In this document: piece by piece, positions 1 through 8,139 of the stretch | How positions within the stretch are numbered: the first letter of the stretch is position 1 | How the letters are laid out: each line of letters begins with the position of its first letter | Assembly (NCBI RefSeq): GCF_039729145.1 | Contig: NZ_CP155793.1 | Coordinates: 2,232,001 to 2,296,000, forward strand | Direction of reading: 5' to 3' | Source: Microbacterium sp. SY138 | GTDB taxonomy: Bacteria > Actinomycetota > Actinomycetes > Actinomycetales > Microbacteriaceae | DNA length: 64,000 bases | Program-made: the position numbers and the translations under genes | Notes under the pieces: model-generated | What the model was told of the DNA's origin: nothing | The model's input: only the letters and a program-made list of their open reading frames with translations | Database searches by the model: none

Positions 1-642
1 GGTCTGCGCATCGTCGTCCCCGATCTTCCCGGACATGGTCACAGCACCGACGAGGCATATGTGTCTCACGCGGTCACGACCACGGCCCTCGCCCGCCTGC
101 TGGACGACTTCGGGAGACCCGCCACGGTCGTCGGCTTCTCACTCGGCGCCCAGCTGACCGTGCAGCTCGCAGCTCGGCACGCAGAGAGGGTGCGGAACGT
201 CGTCGTGGTCAGCGCACAGGCCGTTCCGATGTGGGCGACCCGTCCCACACTCGCCCTTCTCGGCGCGACCGCCGGCCTCGCGAAGAAGCAGTGGTTCGCC
301 CGGATGCAGGCCCGGGAGCTGTTCATCCCGGACAAGCTCCTGGACGACTACGTGCGTACGTCGGCCGGCATCTCACGGGCGAGTCTGCTGCGCTCCGTCG
401 AGGAGAACCTTCGATTCTCACCACCGCCAGCCTGGCGGTCGTATCCCGGAGCGGCGTCGATCCTCGTCGGGGGGAAGGAGAGGTCGCTCATGAAGCGCTC
501 AGCGGCTCTGCTCCACGCTTCACTCCCCCACAGCGATCTGCGCGTCGTCGACGACTGCGGACACGGCATCCCCCTGCAGCGTCCCTCGTGGCTCGCCCGA
601 CACATCGAGGCGACGCTCGACGAGCCCCCTCACCCCGCGTAG
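1..642 (+). CDS. alpha/beta hydrolase (5' end outside window)
   Basis: The reading frame is open from the first base, so the N-terminus lies upstream; about 213 residues are visible. The opening residues contain the PDLPGHGHS stretch typical of the strand and loop before the nucleophile region. The nucleophile elbow reads GFSLGAQ, placing the catalytic serine there, and the C-terminal DCGHGIPL supplies the catalytic histidine. The acid is probably the aspartate in the VVDD strand just before it or an earlier residue. The protein is a soluble serine hydrolase of the alpha/beta fold (esterase, lipase or haloperoxidase-like). The substrate cannot be told. The next gene is convergent. Confidence 0.85.
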   Translation, partial: GLRIVVPDLPGHGHSTDEAYVSHAVTTTALARLLDDFGRPATVVGFSLGAQLTVQLAARHAERVRNVVVVSAQAVPMWATRPTLALLGATAGLAKKQWFARMQARELFIPDKLLDDYVRTSAGISRASLLRSVEENLRFSPPPAWRSYPGAASILVGGKERSLMKRSAALLHASLPHSDLRVVDDCGHGIPLQRPSWLARHIEATLDEPPHPA

Positions 643-686
643 CCCGGGACGCCGGGGTGAGAGCGCCGCCGGAAGACGACTCGGGG

Positions 687-1532
687 TCAGCTCGGGCAGA
701 CGCCCTTGTCCTGGAGCGTGGTGTCGGTGACGATCGCCCCGTCCACATCGATATCGATCACCGCCGCACCGTCGACGACCTCGAGCCCGGTGAGGGTGAG
801 GCCTGCGGGCAGCTGATCGGCGATGCACACCCGTTGCGGTTGCGTCAGCCCTTCGCCGATGGCGCCGAGAGTGGAGGCGACCCGGTCGATGTCGATGTCC
901 AGTCCGCCGATACTCGCGGCGACCGGTGTCAGCTCGAGGTCGCCGTCGGTTGTTCCGGGCGTGAGCGTGAGCGACAGCGGAACGGCGGCCCCGAGCACGC
1001 TGATCGACCCGCTCACCGTGGCGTTCGGGGCGGCGAACTCCACGGAGTCGACGGGCAGATCGGTCCCGGCGAGCAGAGAGGTGAACTGCTCCTGATCGAT
1101 GCGGATGGTCCCGGAGGCGCCGCCCAGATCGCCGCCGTGCAGCGGGACGTCCGTCGCTGTCACATCGACGGCGCCCGTGATGCCCTCCAACGTCACCGAA
1201 TCCGTCGACAGACGCAGCGTGTCGAGGGTGCCGCCGATCAGCTGCGGCAGCAGGAGCCCCTGCGTCTCGACGTCGAGCTGCTGGTCGGCGGGCAGGTCGA
1301 GCTGTTCCACGACGATCGACCGCACGACGCCGGGGAGCACGGCGCGAGCGATGAGTTCCGCAGCGACCACGAGCACTGCGAGCACGACGACCACGATCAG
1401 CAGCACCCATGGCCAGCGGGGCCGTGTGCGCGGCGCGGCCGCCTCCTGAGCGGAGGCGGAACCGGGGATCACGAGCGTCGGATGCTCCGCGGCGGCGTCG
1501 GGGTACGGCAGGGTGTGGTTGTCGTCGCTCAT
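687..1532 (-). CDS. LmeA-like phospholipid-binding protein (DUF2993)
   Basis: The 281-residue protein starts with a short Pro/Ala-rich cytoplasmic segment, followed by one membrane helix (about residues 45-68, WPWVLLIVVVVLAVLVVAAE). An extracytoplasmic domain of repeated beta-strands follows, with the LRLSTDSVTLEGITG pattern seen in DUF2993/LmeA proteins, which bind anionic phospholipids or mannosylated lipids at the actinobacterial membrane. I chose the ATG at 1532; in-frame starts further upstream give low-complexity sequence that overlaps argS. It lies 40 bases downstream of argS on the same strand and may be cotranscribed. A role in envelope lipid transport is an inference from the family. 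Confidence 0.8.
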   Translation of the reverse strand: MSDDNHTLPYPDAAAEHPTLVIPGSASAQEAAAPRTRPRWPWVLLIVVVVLAVLVVAAELIARAVLPGVVRSIVVEQLDLPADQQLDVETQGLLLPQLIGGTLDTLRLSTDSVTLEGITGAVDVTATDVPLHGGDLGGASGTIRIDQEQFTSLLAGTDLPVDSVEFAAPNATVSGSISVLGAAVPLSLTLTPGTTDGDLELTPVAASIGGLDIDIDRVASTLGAIGEGLTQPQRVCIADQLPAGLTLTGLEVVDGAAVIDIDVDGAIVTDTTLQDKGVCPS

Positions 1533-1572
1533 GCCTGCCATCCTGCCGCACCGAGAAGAACGCCGAGCCGCA

Positions 1573-3237
1573 CTACATCCGCTCTGGTGCGGAGACGCCG
1601 AGGAGCTCGAGTCCGTTGCGCAGCACCTGACCTGTGGCGTCGTTGAGCCACAGCCGGGTGCGGTGGACGCTCTCGATCGGGTCTTCACTCAGCGGGATCA
1701 CGCGGCAGTTGTCGTACCAGCGGTGGTACAGGCCGGCGAGCTCCTCGAGGTAGCGGGCGACACGGTGCGGTTCGCGCACCTCGGCGGCGAACGCCACGAT
1801 GCGCGGGAACTCCTGCAGCGCACCGAGCAGCGCCGCCTCGGTCTCGTGCGTGAGCGTCTCGGGAGCGAACTCCGAGCGGTCCACACCGGACTGGCCGGCG
1901 TTGCGTGCGACGTTGTGGGTACGCGCGTGGGCGTACTGCACGTAGAACACCGGATTGTCGTTCGTGCGCTTCTGCAGCAGCTCGGGGTCGAGGTCGAGCG
2001 GCGAGTCGGCAGGCGAGCGCTCCAGCGAGTATCGCAGCGCATCGCTACCGAGCCAGTCGAGCAGATCATCCATCTCGATGATGTTTCCCGCACGCTTGCT
2101 GAGGCGCGCACCGTTGATCGACACCATCTGGCCGATGAGCACCTGGACGTTCTTCTCCGGGTCCTCTCCTGCCGCTCCGGCGACGGCCTTGAGGCGGTGC
2201 ACGTAACCGTGGTGGTCGGCGCCGAGAAGGTAGATCTTGTTCTGGAAGCCGCGGTCGCCCTTGTTCAGGTAGTAGGCGGCGTCGGCGGCGAAGTACGTGT
2301 ACTCGCCGTTCGACCGGCGGATGACACGATCCTTGTCGTCACCGAAGTCGGTCGTGCGCACCCACACGGCGCCCTCGTCGTCGAACACGTGTCCCTGTTC
2401 GCGCAGACGGTCGACGGCCTGGTCGATCAGGCTCGTGCCGGACGCGTCCTTGGCGTGCAGCGTGCGCTCCGAGAACCAGACGTCGAACGGCACGTTGAAG
2501 CGGTCCAGCGAGCTCTTGATCTCGGCGAGCTGGAATTCGTACGCGAGTTCCATCGCGACGGCGGCCTGCTCGGCATCCGGCAGCTGCAGCAGGTCGGGTC
2601 GCGCCTCGAGCACACGACCGGCGAGGGTCGTGATGTACGCACCCGGGTAGCCGCCCTCGGGGGTGGGCTCGCCCTTCGCCGCCGCGAGCACCGAGCTCGC
2701 GAAGCGCTCCATCTGCGCACCGGCGTCGTTGATGTAGTACTCACGCACGGCGTTCGCACCGCTCGCGAGGAGCAGACGCACGATCGAGTCACCGAGAGCA
2801 GCCCAGCGCGTATGGGCGATGTGCAGCGGTCCCGTCGGGTTCGCCGACACGAACTCGACGTTCACACTCACTCCCGCCTGCGACGTGTTCGTGCCGTAGG
2901 CGGCGCCGGCATCGACGATGACCTTCGCCAGCGCACCCGCCGCTGCGGCGTCGAGACGGATGTTGATGAACCCGGGGCCGGCGACCTCAGCGCTGGCGAT
3001 GCCGTCGACCTCGGCGAGGCCGTCGACGATCTGCTGCGCGAGCTCGCGCGGGTTCGTGCCGAACGGCTTGGCCATGCGCATGGCGATGTTCGAGGACCAG
3101 TCGCCGTGGTCGCGGTTGCGGGGGCGCTCGAGCACGATGTCGGCTGCGGAGAGCTCCAGCGGCTCGCCGGGACGTCGTTCCTCGGCGATCGGGGCGAGCA
3201 CGGCGAGGAGGGCTGCGGCGAGGGTTTCGGGGTTCAT
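1573..3237 (-). CDS. argS: arginyl-tRNA synthetase
   Basis: This 554-residue class I synthetase charges tRNA-Arg with arginine. The N-terminal Add-1 domain occupies about residues 1-110, followed by the catalytic core. The HIGH-type motif reads HIAHTRW, in a context (NVEFVSANPTGPLHIAHTRW) characteristic of ArgRS. The second signature is a reduced KMSKS loop, RLSKRAG, as is usual for this enzyme. The C-terminal anticodon-binding helical domain ends with the typical GLELLGVSAPERM. The alanine in place of the HIGH glycine is confirmed by the codons at about 2810-2825. A tRNA-Arg gene lies about 0.9 kb away on the other strand. The ATG at 3237 gives the family's normal length. Confidence 0.97.
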   Translation of the reverse strand: MNPETLAAALLAVLAPIAEERRPGEPLELSAADIVLERPRNRDHGDWSSNIAMRMAKPFGTNPRELAQQIVDGLAEVDGIASAEVAGPGFINIRLDAAAAGALAKVIVDAGAAYGTNTSQAGVSVNVEFVSANPTGPLHIAHTRWAALGDSIVRLLLASGANAVREYYINDAGAQMERFASSVLAAAKGEPTPEGGYPGAYITTLAGRVLEARPDLLQLPDAEQAAVAMELAYEFQLAEIKSSLDRFNVPFDVWFSERTLHAKDASGTSLIDQAVDRLREQGHVFDDEGAVWVRTTDFGDDKDRVIRRSNGEYTYFAADAAYYLNKGDRGFQNKIYLLGADHHGYVHRLKAVAGAAGEDPEKNVQVLIGQMVSINGARLSKRAGNIIEMDDLLDWLGSDALRYSLERSPADSPLDLDPELLQKRTNDNPVFYVQYAHARTHNVARNAGQSGVDRSEFAPETLTHETEAALLGALQEFPRIVAFAAEVREPHRVARYLEELAGLYHRWYDNCRVIPLSEDPIESVHRTRLWLNDATGQVLRNGLELLGVSAPERM

Positions 3238-3294
3238 AGCCTCCCCAGTTTACGGGGCCGGAAGGTCACGACCGACGGCGCGGGGCTTCCCGAA

Positions 3295-3323
3295 TTTGCG
3301 TTCGGCCTCCGGTGATCTACTCT
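3295..3323 (+). promoter_or_regulatory. candidate leaderless promoter for the SGNH hydrolase gene
   Basis: TTTGCG at 3295-3300 and TACTCT at 3318-3323 are 17 bases apart and resemble the -35 and -10 elements of the housekeeping sigma factor. The -10 ends six bases before the ATG at 3330, so transcription would begin at or next to the start codon. No Shine-Dalgarno sequence precedes that ATG, which fits a leaderless message. This is a pattern-based prediction only. Confidence 0.4.
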
Positions 3324-3329
3324 CATGCC

Positions 3330-4145
3330 ATGAAGCCGCCCGCCACCCGTCGCCGAGTGGGCGCCGCCGGTATCGCCGCCGGCCTGCTCATCGCCGTCGC
3401 GGCAGTGGTCCTCGGCGTGTGGCGGCCATGGATCCCGGCGCCCTCCACGACTCCGATCAGCGCACCCGCCGATGCGGCATCCGGCCCCTCGGCGGTCATC
3501 GCTCCGGCGCCGCTCGTCCTGCCGGAGCATCCGACCGTGCTGGTGTTCGGCGACTCCTGGACCTACGGTTCGGCGGCGACCGTCCCGACCCTCGGCTACG
3601 CCTACCTGTTGGCGGACCTGCTCGACGGCGAAACCGTCGTGAACGGAGTCCGCGGGAGCGGATACCTGAAGCCCGGGATCGACGGCCCCTCCTTCGGCGA
3701 GCGGATCGCCGCCCTCGACACGTCCCTCTCGCCGGATCTCGTCATCATCCAGGGGTCCATCAACGACCGCGCACAGGGCGTCGCCGGGTACCGCGAGGCC
3801 GTCAACGCCGCGTGGGACGCGATGGCCGCCACCTACCCGGAGGCGACGATCGTGGTGCTCGGTCCGGCGCCGCACGAGCTCCCCGTGGGCGCGGCCACCG
3901 CGCGTATCGACGCGGATCTCTCCGAGCTCGCCGCCGCACGCGGCTGGTGGTACATCTCCCCCATCGCCCAGGACTGGATCACCCCGCAGAACTACCTCGA
4001 CGTGATCGACGTGGAAGCGGGACGCCAGCATCCCTCCACGGACGGCCACCGTTATCTGGCCGAGAAGCTCGCTGCGGCGCTGGACGAACTGCGCGCCGCG
4101 CCCGTCACTGTGGCCGGTGGGTCGGAGACCACCCCCGACGAGTGA
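3330..4145 (+). CDS. secreted/membrane-anchored SGNH (GDSL-like) hydrolase
   Basis: The 271-residue protein has an N-terminal signal anchor (about residues 10-35) followed by a Pro/Ala-rich linker and an SGNH hydrolase domain. Block I is FGDSWTYGS with the nucleophilic serine, block III is QGSINDRA with the oxyanion-hole asparagine, and the C-terminal RQHPSTDGHRYLAE supplies the catalytic histidine. It is probably an esterase or acyl/acetyl-esterase working outside the membrane on cell-wall glycans or lipids; the true substrate is not visible. A GTG 18 bases upstream is possible, but the ATG at 3330 fits the promoter and the signal sequence better. Confidence 0.85.
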   Translation: MKPPATRRRVGAAGIAAGLLIAVAAVVLGVWRPWIPAPSTTPISAPADAASGPSAVIAPAPLVLPEHPTVLVFGDSWTYGSAATVPTLGYAYLLADLLDGETVVNGVRGSGYLKPGIDGPSFGERIAALDTSLSPDLVIIQGSINDRAQGVAGYREAVNAAWDAMAATYPEATIVVLGPAPHELPVGAATARIDADLSELAAARGWWYISPIAQDWITPQNYLDVIDVEAGRQHPSTDGHRYLAEKLAAALDELRAAPVTVAGGSETTPDE

Positions 4146-4161
4146 TATTGTCGATCGGTAC

Positions 4162-4234
4162 GCCTCCGTAGCTCAGTGGATAGAGCGCCGGTTTCCGGTA
4201 CCGTAGGTCGCAGGTTCGACTCCTGTCGGGGGCA
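4162..4234 (+). tRNA. tRNA-Arg (anticodon CCG)
   Basis: A full cloverleaf can be folded by eye. The acceptor stem GCCTCCG pairs with CGGGGGC (one T-G wobble), the D stem is GCTC/GAGC, the anticodon loop TTCCGGT has CCG at positions 34-36, and the T arm GCAGG-TTCGACT-CCTGT has one G-T wobble. The discriminator is A and CCA is not encoded. It reads CGG arginine codons. The first pair of the anticodon stem (27-43) is C-T rather than a Watson-Crick pair. A strong terminator follows about 50 bases later. Confidence 0.95.
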
Positions 4235-4286
4235 CACACGTTGTACGCGAATGGAACGTCAATCCATACGAAGTCCATCCGAGTAT

Positions 4287-4319
4287 GAGAAAGCCGCCTG
4301 GTTTCAGGCGGCTTTTCTC
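4287..4319. terminator. intrinsic terminator after tRNA-Arg
   Basis: AAGCCGCCT at 4291-4299 pairs with AGGCGGCTT at 4306-4314 around a six-base loop, extended outward by GAGA/TCTC, and is followed by a T-rich run on the + strand. A-rich bases on the other side mean it could also stop transcription from the opposite strand. Confidence 0.85.
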
Positions 4320-4397
4320 GTACACAGGACCGGCGAGCACTAGTGGGGCTTCGGACCCGCGTCATGGCGAGCACCGGGCCCGCTCGACGTCGGTGGA

Positions 4398-5258
4398 TCA
4401 CTCCGACTGAGCGCTCTCCATGGCGGACAGACTCCCCAGCAATCGGAGACGCTCTTCGGTGGGGCCGCCCGGCGAGGGGGTCATGGTGAACATGACGAGC
4501 CCGGGATCCGCAGGCAGCTCGAAACCCTCGTAGTCGAAGAGGAGCGCCCCGACGTCCGGATGGTGGATCCGTTTGCTTCCGGTGCGGTGGAAGCGAACAT
4601 CGTGGGCTGCCCAGCGCGTACGGAAGACGTCACTACGCGTGACGAGTTCGCCGATCAGATCGGTGAGGTCCTTGTCGTGCGGGTTGCGTCCCGCTTCGAT
4701 TCTGAGTGAGGCGACGATGCTGTTGGCCCCGGACTCCCAATCGACGTAGAAGTTCTGCGCAGCGGGGTTGAAGAACGTGTAGCGGGCGTTGTTGCGCTGA
4801 TTGGCGGCGTCGTCCAGAATCGGCGCGAAGACGGCCCGACCGATGACGTTCACGGCGAGGAAGTCCTTGCGTGCGTTCGAGATGTAGGCGGGAACGCTGA
4901 TGCTGTCCAGGAGTCGCTGAAGCGCGGGCCGGATGACGGGCGTCGCAGCCCGCGGACGTGCGCGTGCCGAACGGTTCGGGGCGGCGTTTCGGGCGAGGTC
5001 ATGGAGGTGGGCGAGCTCGGCGTCGTCGAGGTGGAGTGCGCGCCCGAGCGACTCGAGCACTTCCGGGGAGACGCCGGACAGGTTGCCGCGCTCCATCCTG
5101 GCGTAATAGTCGACGCTCATCCCGGCCAACATGGCCACCTCTTCGCGGCGGAGACCGGTGACACGTCGTCGGCCTCCGCCGATGATGCCGGCCTGCTCCG
5201 GGGTGAGTCGTGCTCGCCGCGTGGAGAGGAACTCACTCACCTCGGCTCGTTGTGTCAT
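4398..5258 (-). CDS. XRE-family regulator with MmyB-type ligand domain
   Basis: This 286-residue protein has an N-terminal helix-turn-helix (about residues 5-80) with the signature LRREEVAMLAGMSVDYYARMERG. The C-terminal MmyB-like domain (about 105-270) is thought in this family to bind a small fatty-acyl or other hydrophobic ligand; it contains NPAAQNFYVDWE and the FDYEGFELPADPGLVMFT ending. These regulators usually control a neighbouring dehydrogenase or reductase. Here the SDR and aldo/keto reductase genes lie just upstream on the same strand, 93 bases away, and are the likely targets. The ATG at 5258 was chosen because the family start is a few residues before the first helix. Confidence 0.9.
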   Translation of the reverse strand: MTQRAEVSEFLSTRRARLTPEQAGIIGGGRRRVTGLRREEVAMLAGMSVDYYARMERGNLSGVSPEVLESLGRALHLDDAELAHLHDLARNAAPNRSARARPRAATPVIRPALQRLLDSISVPAYISNARKDFLAVNVIGRAVFAPILDDAANQRNNARYTFFNPAAQNFYVDWESGANSIVASLRIEAGRNPHDKDLTDLIGELVTRSDVFRTRWAAHDVRFHRTGSKRIHHPDVGALLFDYEGFELPADPGLVMFTMTPSPGGPTEERLRLLGSLSAMESAQSE

Positions 5259-5351
5259 GCCTGCCACGTCGTGCCTTCCCGTCGTGTGTGGATGGGTGTC
5301 GTGTGCGGATACGTTCCGACCGGCGGCGCTCACGAGCCGCCGGTCGACGAG

Positions 5352-6107
5352 CTACCGGCCGAGCCGGCTCAGGTCGTCCCGCACGGTGGCCGGTTCGTCG
5401 GTGAGGGGCATGTTCGGGATGTCGAGTGCGCCGTCGATTCCAGTATCTCGGACGAGCGCCTCGAACTCGGGGGCCAGGTCCTCCTGCGCTGCCCCTCGCT
5501 CCGCGACCAATTCAAGGGTTCGGTGGTCCGCCGCGTCGATCTCCAGACAGTCGAGCAGCACGCGCGCGATCTGGTCGCGGGCGATGACCCCGTCTGCCGG
5601 CGAGGCCGTGCTGCACTGGTCCCCTTGGCGGAAGACGATGTGGCGCTCGTCCGGTGCGTTGTAGTCGAACCAGCCGGGGCGGACGACCGTGTACCGGTTG
5701 CCGGACGCGCGGACGAGGCGCTCGGCCCTCCGTTTCCAGTCGTGACCTTCGTTCGCCCGATCCGTCGTGCCGACAGCGGTCATCAGGGCGATGCGCACAG
5801 GGCGTCCGTCGAGCACAGTGAGCACATTGGCCACTGCTCCGTAGTCGACCTTCTCGGCGACACCATGGCCACCATGGGAGCCGTGGACGAAGACCACGGA
5901 GCCGATCCCGGCGACAGCGTCCGCCAGCGTCTCGGCCGAGGTGAGATCACCGATGACGATCTCCGCGCCCTCCGGGACCCGCGCGGCACGAGATGCGTCA
6001 CGCACCAACGCGCGCACGTGTCGTCCTCTCGTGAGAGCCTCGCGGACGACGTGCACGCCGATGCTTCCGGTCGCCCCCACGACGAGAACCGTGGACTGCT
6101 CGCTCAT
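5352..6107 (-). CDS. NAD(P)-binding SDR-family oxidoreductase (atypical/NmrA-like)
   Basis: The 251-residue protein begins with a Rossmann fold; the dinucleotide loop is GATGSIG at about residues 11-17. ALMTAVGTTDRAN and VVRPGWFDYN match the central strands of atypical (NmrA-like, SDR_a5-type) SDR proteins. The YxxxK pair of classical SDRs is absent, so it may be a redox sensor or an NAD(P)H-dependent reductase. Its ATG at 6107 is one base away from the stop of the aldo/keto reductase gene, so the two are almost certainly translated from one message, probably under the XRE regulator downstream. Confidence 0.85.
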   Translation of the reverse strand: MSEQSTVLVVGATGSIGVHVVREALTRGRHVRALVRDASRAARVPEGAEIVIGDLTSAETLADAVAGIGSVVFVHGSHGGHGVAEKVDYGAVANVLTVLDGRPVRIALMTAVGTTDRANEGHDWKRRAERLVRASGNRYTVVRPGWFDYNAPDERHIVFRQGDQCSTASPADGVIARDQIARVLLDCLEIDAADHRTLELVAERGAAQEDLAPEFEALVRDTGIDGALDIPNMPLTDEPATVRDDLSRLGR

Positions 6108-6108
6108 G

Positions 6109-6993
6109 TCAGTTCTCCGGGATATCGCGACCGAACGCCTCGAGCGTGATGACCTCGGGCTCCGGGCCCCCGCGAACGCCGGTATCGAGAGCGTCGATGC
6201 GAGCGATCTCGTCGTCTGTGAGTTCGAAGTCGAACACGTCGAAGTTCTCCGCAATACGAGCAGGCTTCACCGACTTGGGGATGGCCTGGACGCCGTTCTG
6301 GATGTGCCAGCGGAGCATCACCTGCGCTGCCGACTTTCCATGTGCGTCGGCGATGGCGACGATGACGGGGTCGTTGAACGTGCTCTGGGAATCGTCCCCT
6401 CGGTAGGACGTGATGCCGCCGATGGGCGACCAGGCCTGTGTGAGGATGCCGCGGTCCTTGCCGAACGCCTGCAGCTCGCGCTGCTGGAAGTACGGGTGCA
6501 CCTCGATCTGGTTCACCGCCGGCACGATCTCGGTCTGCGCGAGCAGCGTCGTGAGGTGGTCGACCATGAAGTTGCTCACGCCGATGGCGCGGACCTTGCC
6601 CTCGGCGAGGAGAGTCTCCAGCGCCGTGTAGGCGGCGATGGTCTTGTCGAACTCACCGGGGAGGGCCTGGTGGAGGATGAAGAGGTCGATGACGTCGACC
6701 TGGAGCTTGCGGGCGCTCTTCTCGAACGCGTGCAGCGTCTGGTCGTAGCCGTAGTCGCTGATCCAGACCTTCGACTCGATGAACACGTCGTCGCGGGAAA
6801 GACCGGACGCCTTGACGGCGTCGCCCACTCCTCGCTCGTTGGCGTATGCGGCGGCGGTATCGATGAGACGGTACCCCGTGGAGAGGGCGGAAGAGACAGC
6901 CTCGACCGTTTCGTCCGGCGGTGTCTGGAAGACGCCGAAACCCAATGCGGGCATCTCGACGCCGTTGTTCAGGGTGAGGTGAGTGTTCGTCAT
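6109..6993 (-). CDS. aldo/keto reductase
   Basis: The 294-residue protein is an NADPH-dependent TIM-barrel carbonyl reductase. The catalytic tetrad is visible: Asp and Tyr in LIDTAAAYANE, Lys in FIESKVWISD, and His in LFILHQALPG. AIGVSNFMVDHL and the IPKSVKP cofactor-binding segment are also present. It resembles the 2,5-diketo-gluconate reductase/YvgN group that detoxifies aldehydes such as methylglyoxal, although the substrate is unknown. The ATG at 6993 was preferred over two upstream in-frame starts because MTNTHLTLNNG is the usual N-terminus. It is the first gene of an operon with the SDR. Confidence 0.93.
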   Translation of the reverse strand: MTNTHLTLNNGVEMPALGFGVFQTPPDETVEAVSSALSTGYRLIDTAAAYANERGVGDAVKASGLSRDDVFIESKVWISDYGYDQTLHAFEKSARKLQVDVIDLFILHQALPGEFDKTIAAYTALETLLAEGKVRAIGVSNFMVDHLTTLLAQTEIVPAVNQIEVHPYFQQRELQAFGKDRGILTQAWSPIGGITSYRGDDSQSTFNDPVIVAIADAHGKSAAQVMLRWHIQNGVQAIPKSVKPARIAENFDVFDFELTDDEIARIDALDTGVRGGPEPEVITLEAFGRDIPEN

Positions 6994-7149
6994 GGGATCG
7001 ACACTATGACCATCCATCAGCACCTGGGAGTGACTGTCGTTACACGGATAAGCGGTCAGTCCCGCCCGCCGCAACGCAGCACCAGGGGCCACCTATCCAG
7101 GTAACAGCAGAGCACCCCAGGCGATGAGGCATGGGCGTACCGTCGAAAC

Positions 7150-7620
7150 ATGGCCCGCACCGCTTCCCCGCAACGCCCTACGAAAGTCGGGCGCCGGGTC
7201 GCCGCTGCTGTCGGCATCGTGGCATCGGCCGTCTCGATCGCCGCGTGCGCCGGATCAGACGATGCACGGCCCGACGTCTCGGCACCATCAGCACCACCGA
7301 GGGTCGAGGGAGACGCCGTGACCACGGACGCCTATCGTGACGGAGAGTACTCCGCACGCGGCTGGTATGGCTCGCTCCCGTCCCATCACGACGTGACTCT
7401 CACCATCGAGAACGGCATCGTCACAGACGTCGACATCACCACGCCGGCAGATGACGAGATATCGCTGGGGTATCAACAGCGGTTCGCTGATGCCCTCCCG
7501 AGAGAGGTGGTGGGCACGCCGCTCGACGACATCGTGGTCGACCGACTCGCGGGATCCAGCGGATGTTCGGAAGGGTTCATGAACGCGCTCGCCGACATCC
7601 GCGAGAATGCCCTCCGCTGA
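7150..7620 (+). CDS. FMN-binding-domain lipoprotein
   Basis: This 156-residue protein has a basic N-terminus, a hydrophobic stretch and a lipobox-like SIAAC at about residues 29-33, so it is probably exported and lipid-anchored. The rest (about 55-156) matches the FMN_bind fold: YRDGEYSARGWYGSLPSHHDVTLTIENG, then a late LAGSSGCSEGF. The usual ApbE flavinylation motif SGATxTS is absent; SGSSGCS-like residues stand in its place, so covalent FMN attachment is doubtful. A cupin gene follows. The gene lies outside the apbE operon at 13-15 kb but shares its domain type. Confidence 0.75.
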   Translation: MARTASPQRPTKVGRRVAAAVGIVASAVSIAACAGSDDARPDVSAPSAPPRVEGDAVTTDAYRDGEYSARGWYGSLPSHHDVTLTIENGIVTDVDITTPADDEISLGYQQRFADALPREVVGTPLDDIVVDRLAGSSGCSEGFMNALADIRENALR

Positions 7621-7678
7621 CCCGACTCCCCGCCTCCTCTGCCCCCCCTTTCTCCTTCACTGCGACGGGAACGCCACT

Positions 7679-8116
7679 GTGAACCTCGAACCGACCACAC
7701 CGACCGCCAAGAACACTGCAGACCAGTTCGTGGGAGACGTCTGGGTGGACCGAATCGCCGCACCGCACGATGGGGACCAACGGATGACCGTGGCCATCGT
7801 CAAGTTCGCACCCGGGGCGCGCTCCGCGTGGCACTCGCACGCCCGAGGTCAGTATCTTCGTGTCACCCAGGGCGTCGCCCGCTTCGGGACGCGCGACGGG
7901 CAGATCATCGACGTGCATCCCGGAGAGACGCTGTACACGCCGCCTGGACAGGATCACTGGCACGCCGCTGCGGGAGACTCTTTCATGGAGCACATCGCCA
8001 TGCTCGAGAACGCGGACGACCCTGCGGAGACCACGGAGTGGAAAGAGCACATCACCGACGACGACTACGCGGGGCGCTTCGACCGGCGGACCGGAGATCC
8101 TGCTTCGCGACAGTAG
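7679..8116 (+). CDS. cupin-domain protein
   Basis: The product is a 145-residue single-cupin protein. Cupin motif 1 is visible as PGARSAWHSHARGQYLRVTQG and motif 2 as PGETLYTPPGQDHWHAA; the histidines HSH and HWH are probable metal ligands. Such small cupins are often quinol or carboxylate-handling enzymes or sensors found near oxidoreductases. I take the GTG at 7679 as start because MNLEPTTP is a sensible N-terminus; an in-frame ATG at 7607 would overlap the preceding gene and adds poorly conserved residues. It is convergent with the MFS gene. Confidence 0.85.
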   Translation: MNLEPTTPTAKNTADQFVGDVWVDRIAAPHDGDQRMTVAIVKFAPGARSAWHSHARGQYLRVTQGVARFGTRDGQIIDVHPGETLYTPPGQDHWHAAAGDSFMEHIAMLENADDPAETTEWKEHITDDDYAGRFDRRTGDPASRQ

Positions 8117-8139
8117 GGCGGGAGTGGCGACGCCCTCCG

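Noticed and set aside
1513..3315. 600-codon plus-strand frame opposite argS
   Set aside because: Shadow frame of argS caused by high GC content; it shows no domain motif and argS is certain.
4162..4400. tRNA-Arg as an attachment site for an integrated element
   Set aside because: No duplicated tRNA 3' end, integrase or transposase is visible nearby; the following genes look like ordinary chromosomal genes.
4052..4401. Minus-strand reading frames over tRNA-Arg with sequences like PRQESNLRPTVPETGALSTELRRR and SRTCDLRYRKPALYPLSYGG
   Set aside because: These are well-known false proteins produced by reading across tRNA genes; the cloverleaf is clear.
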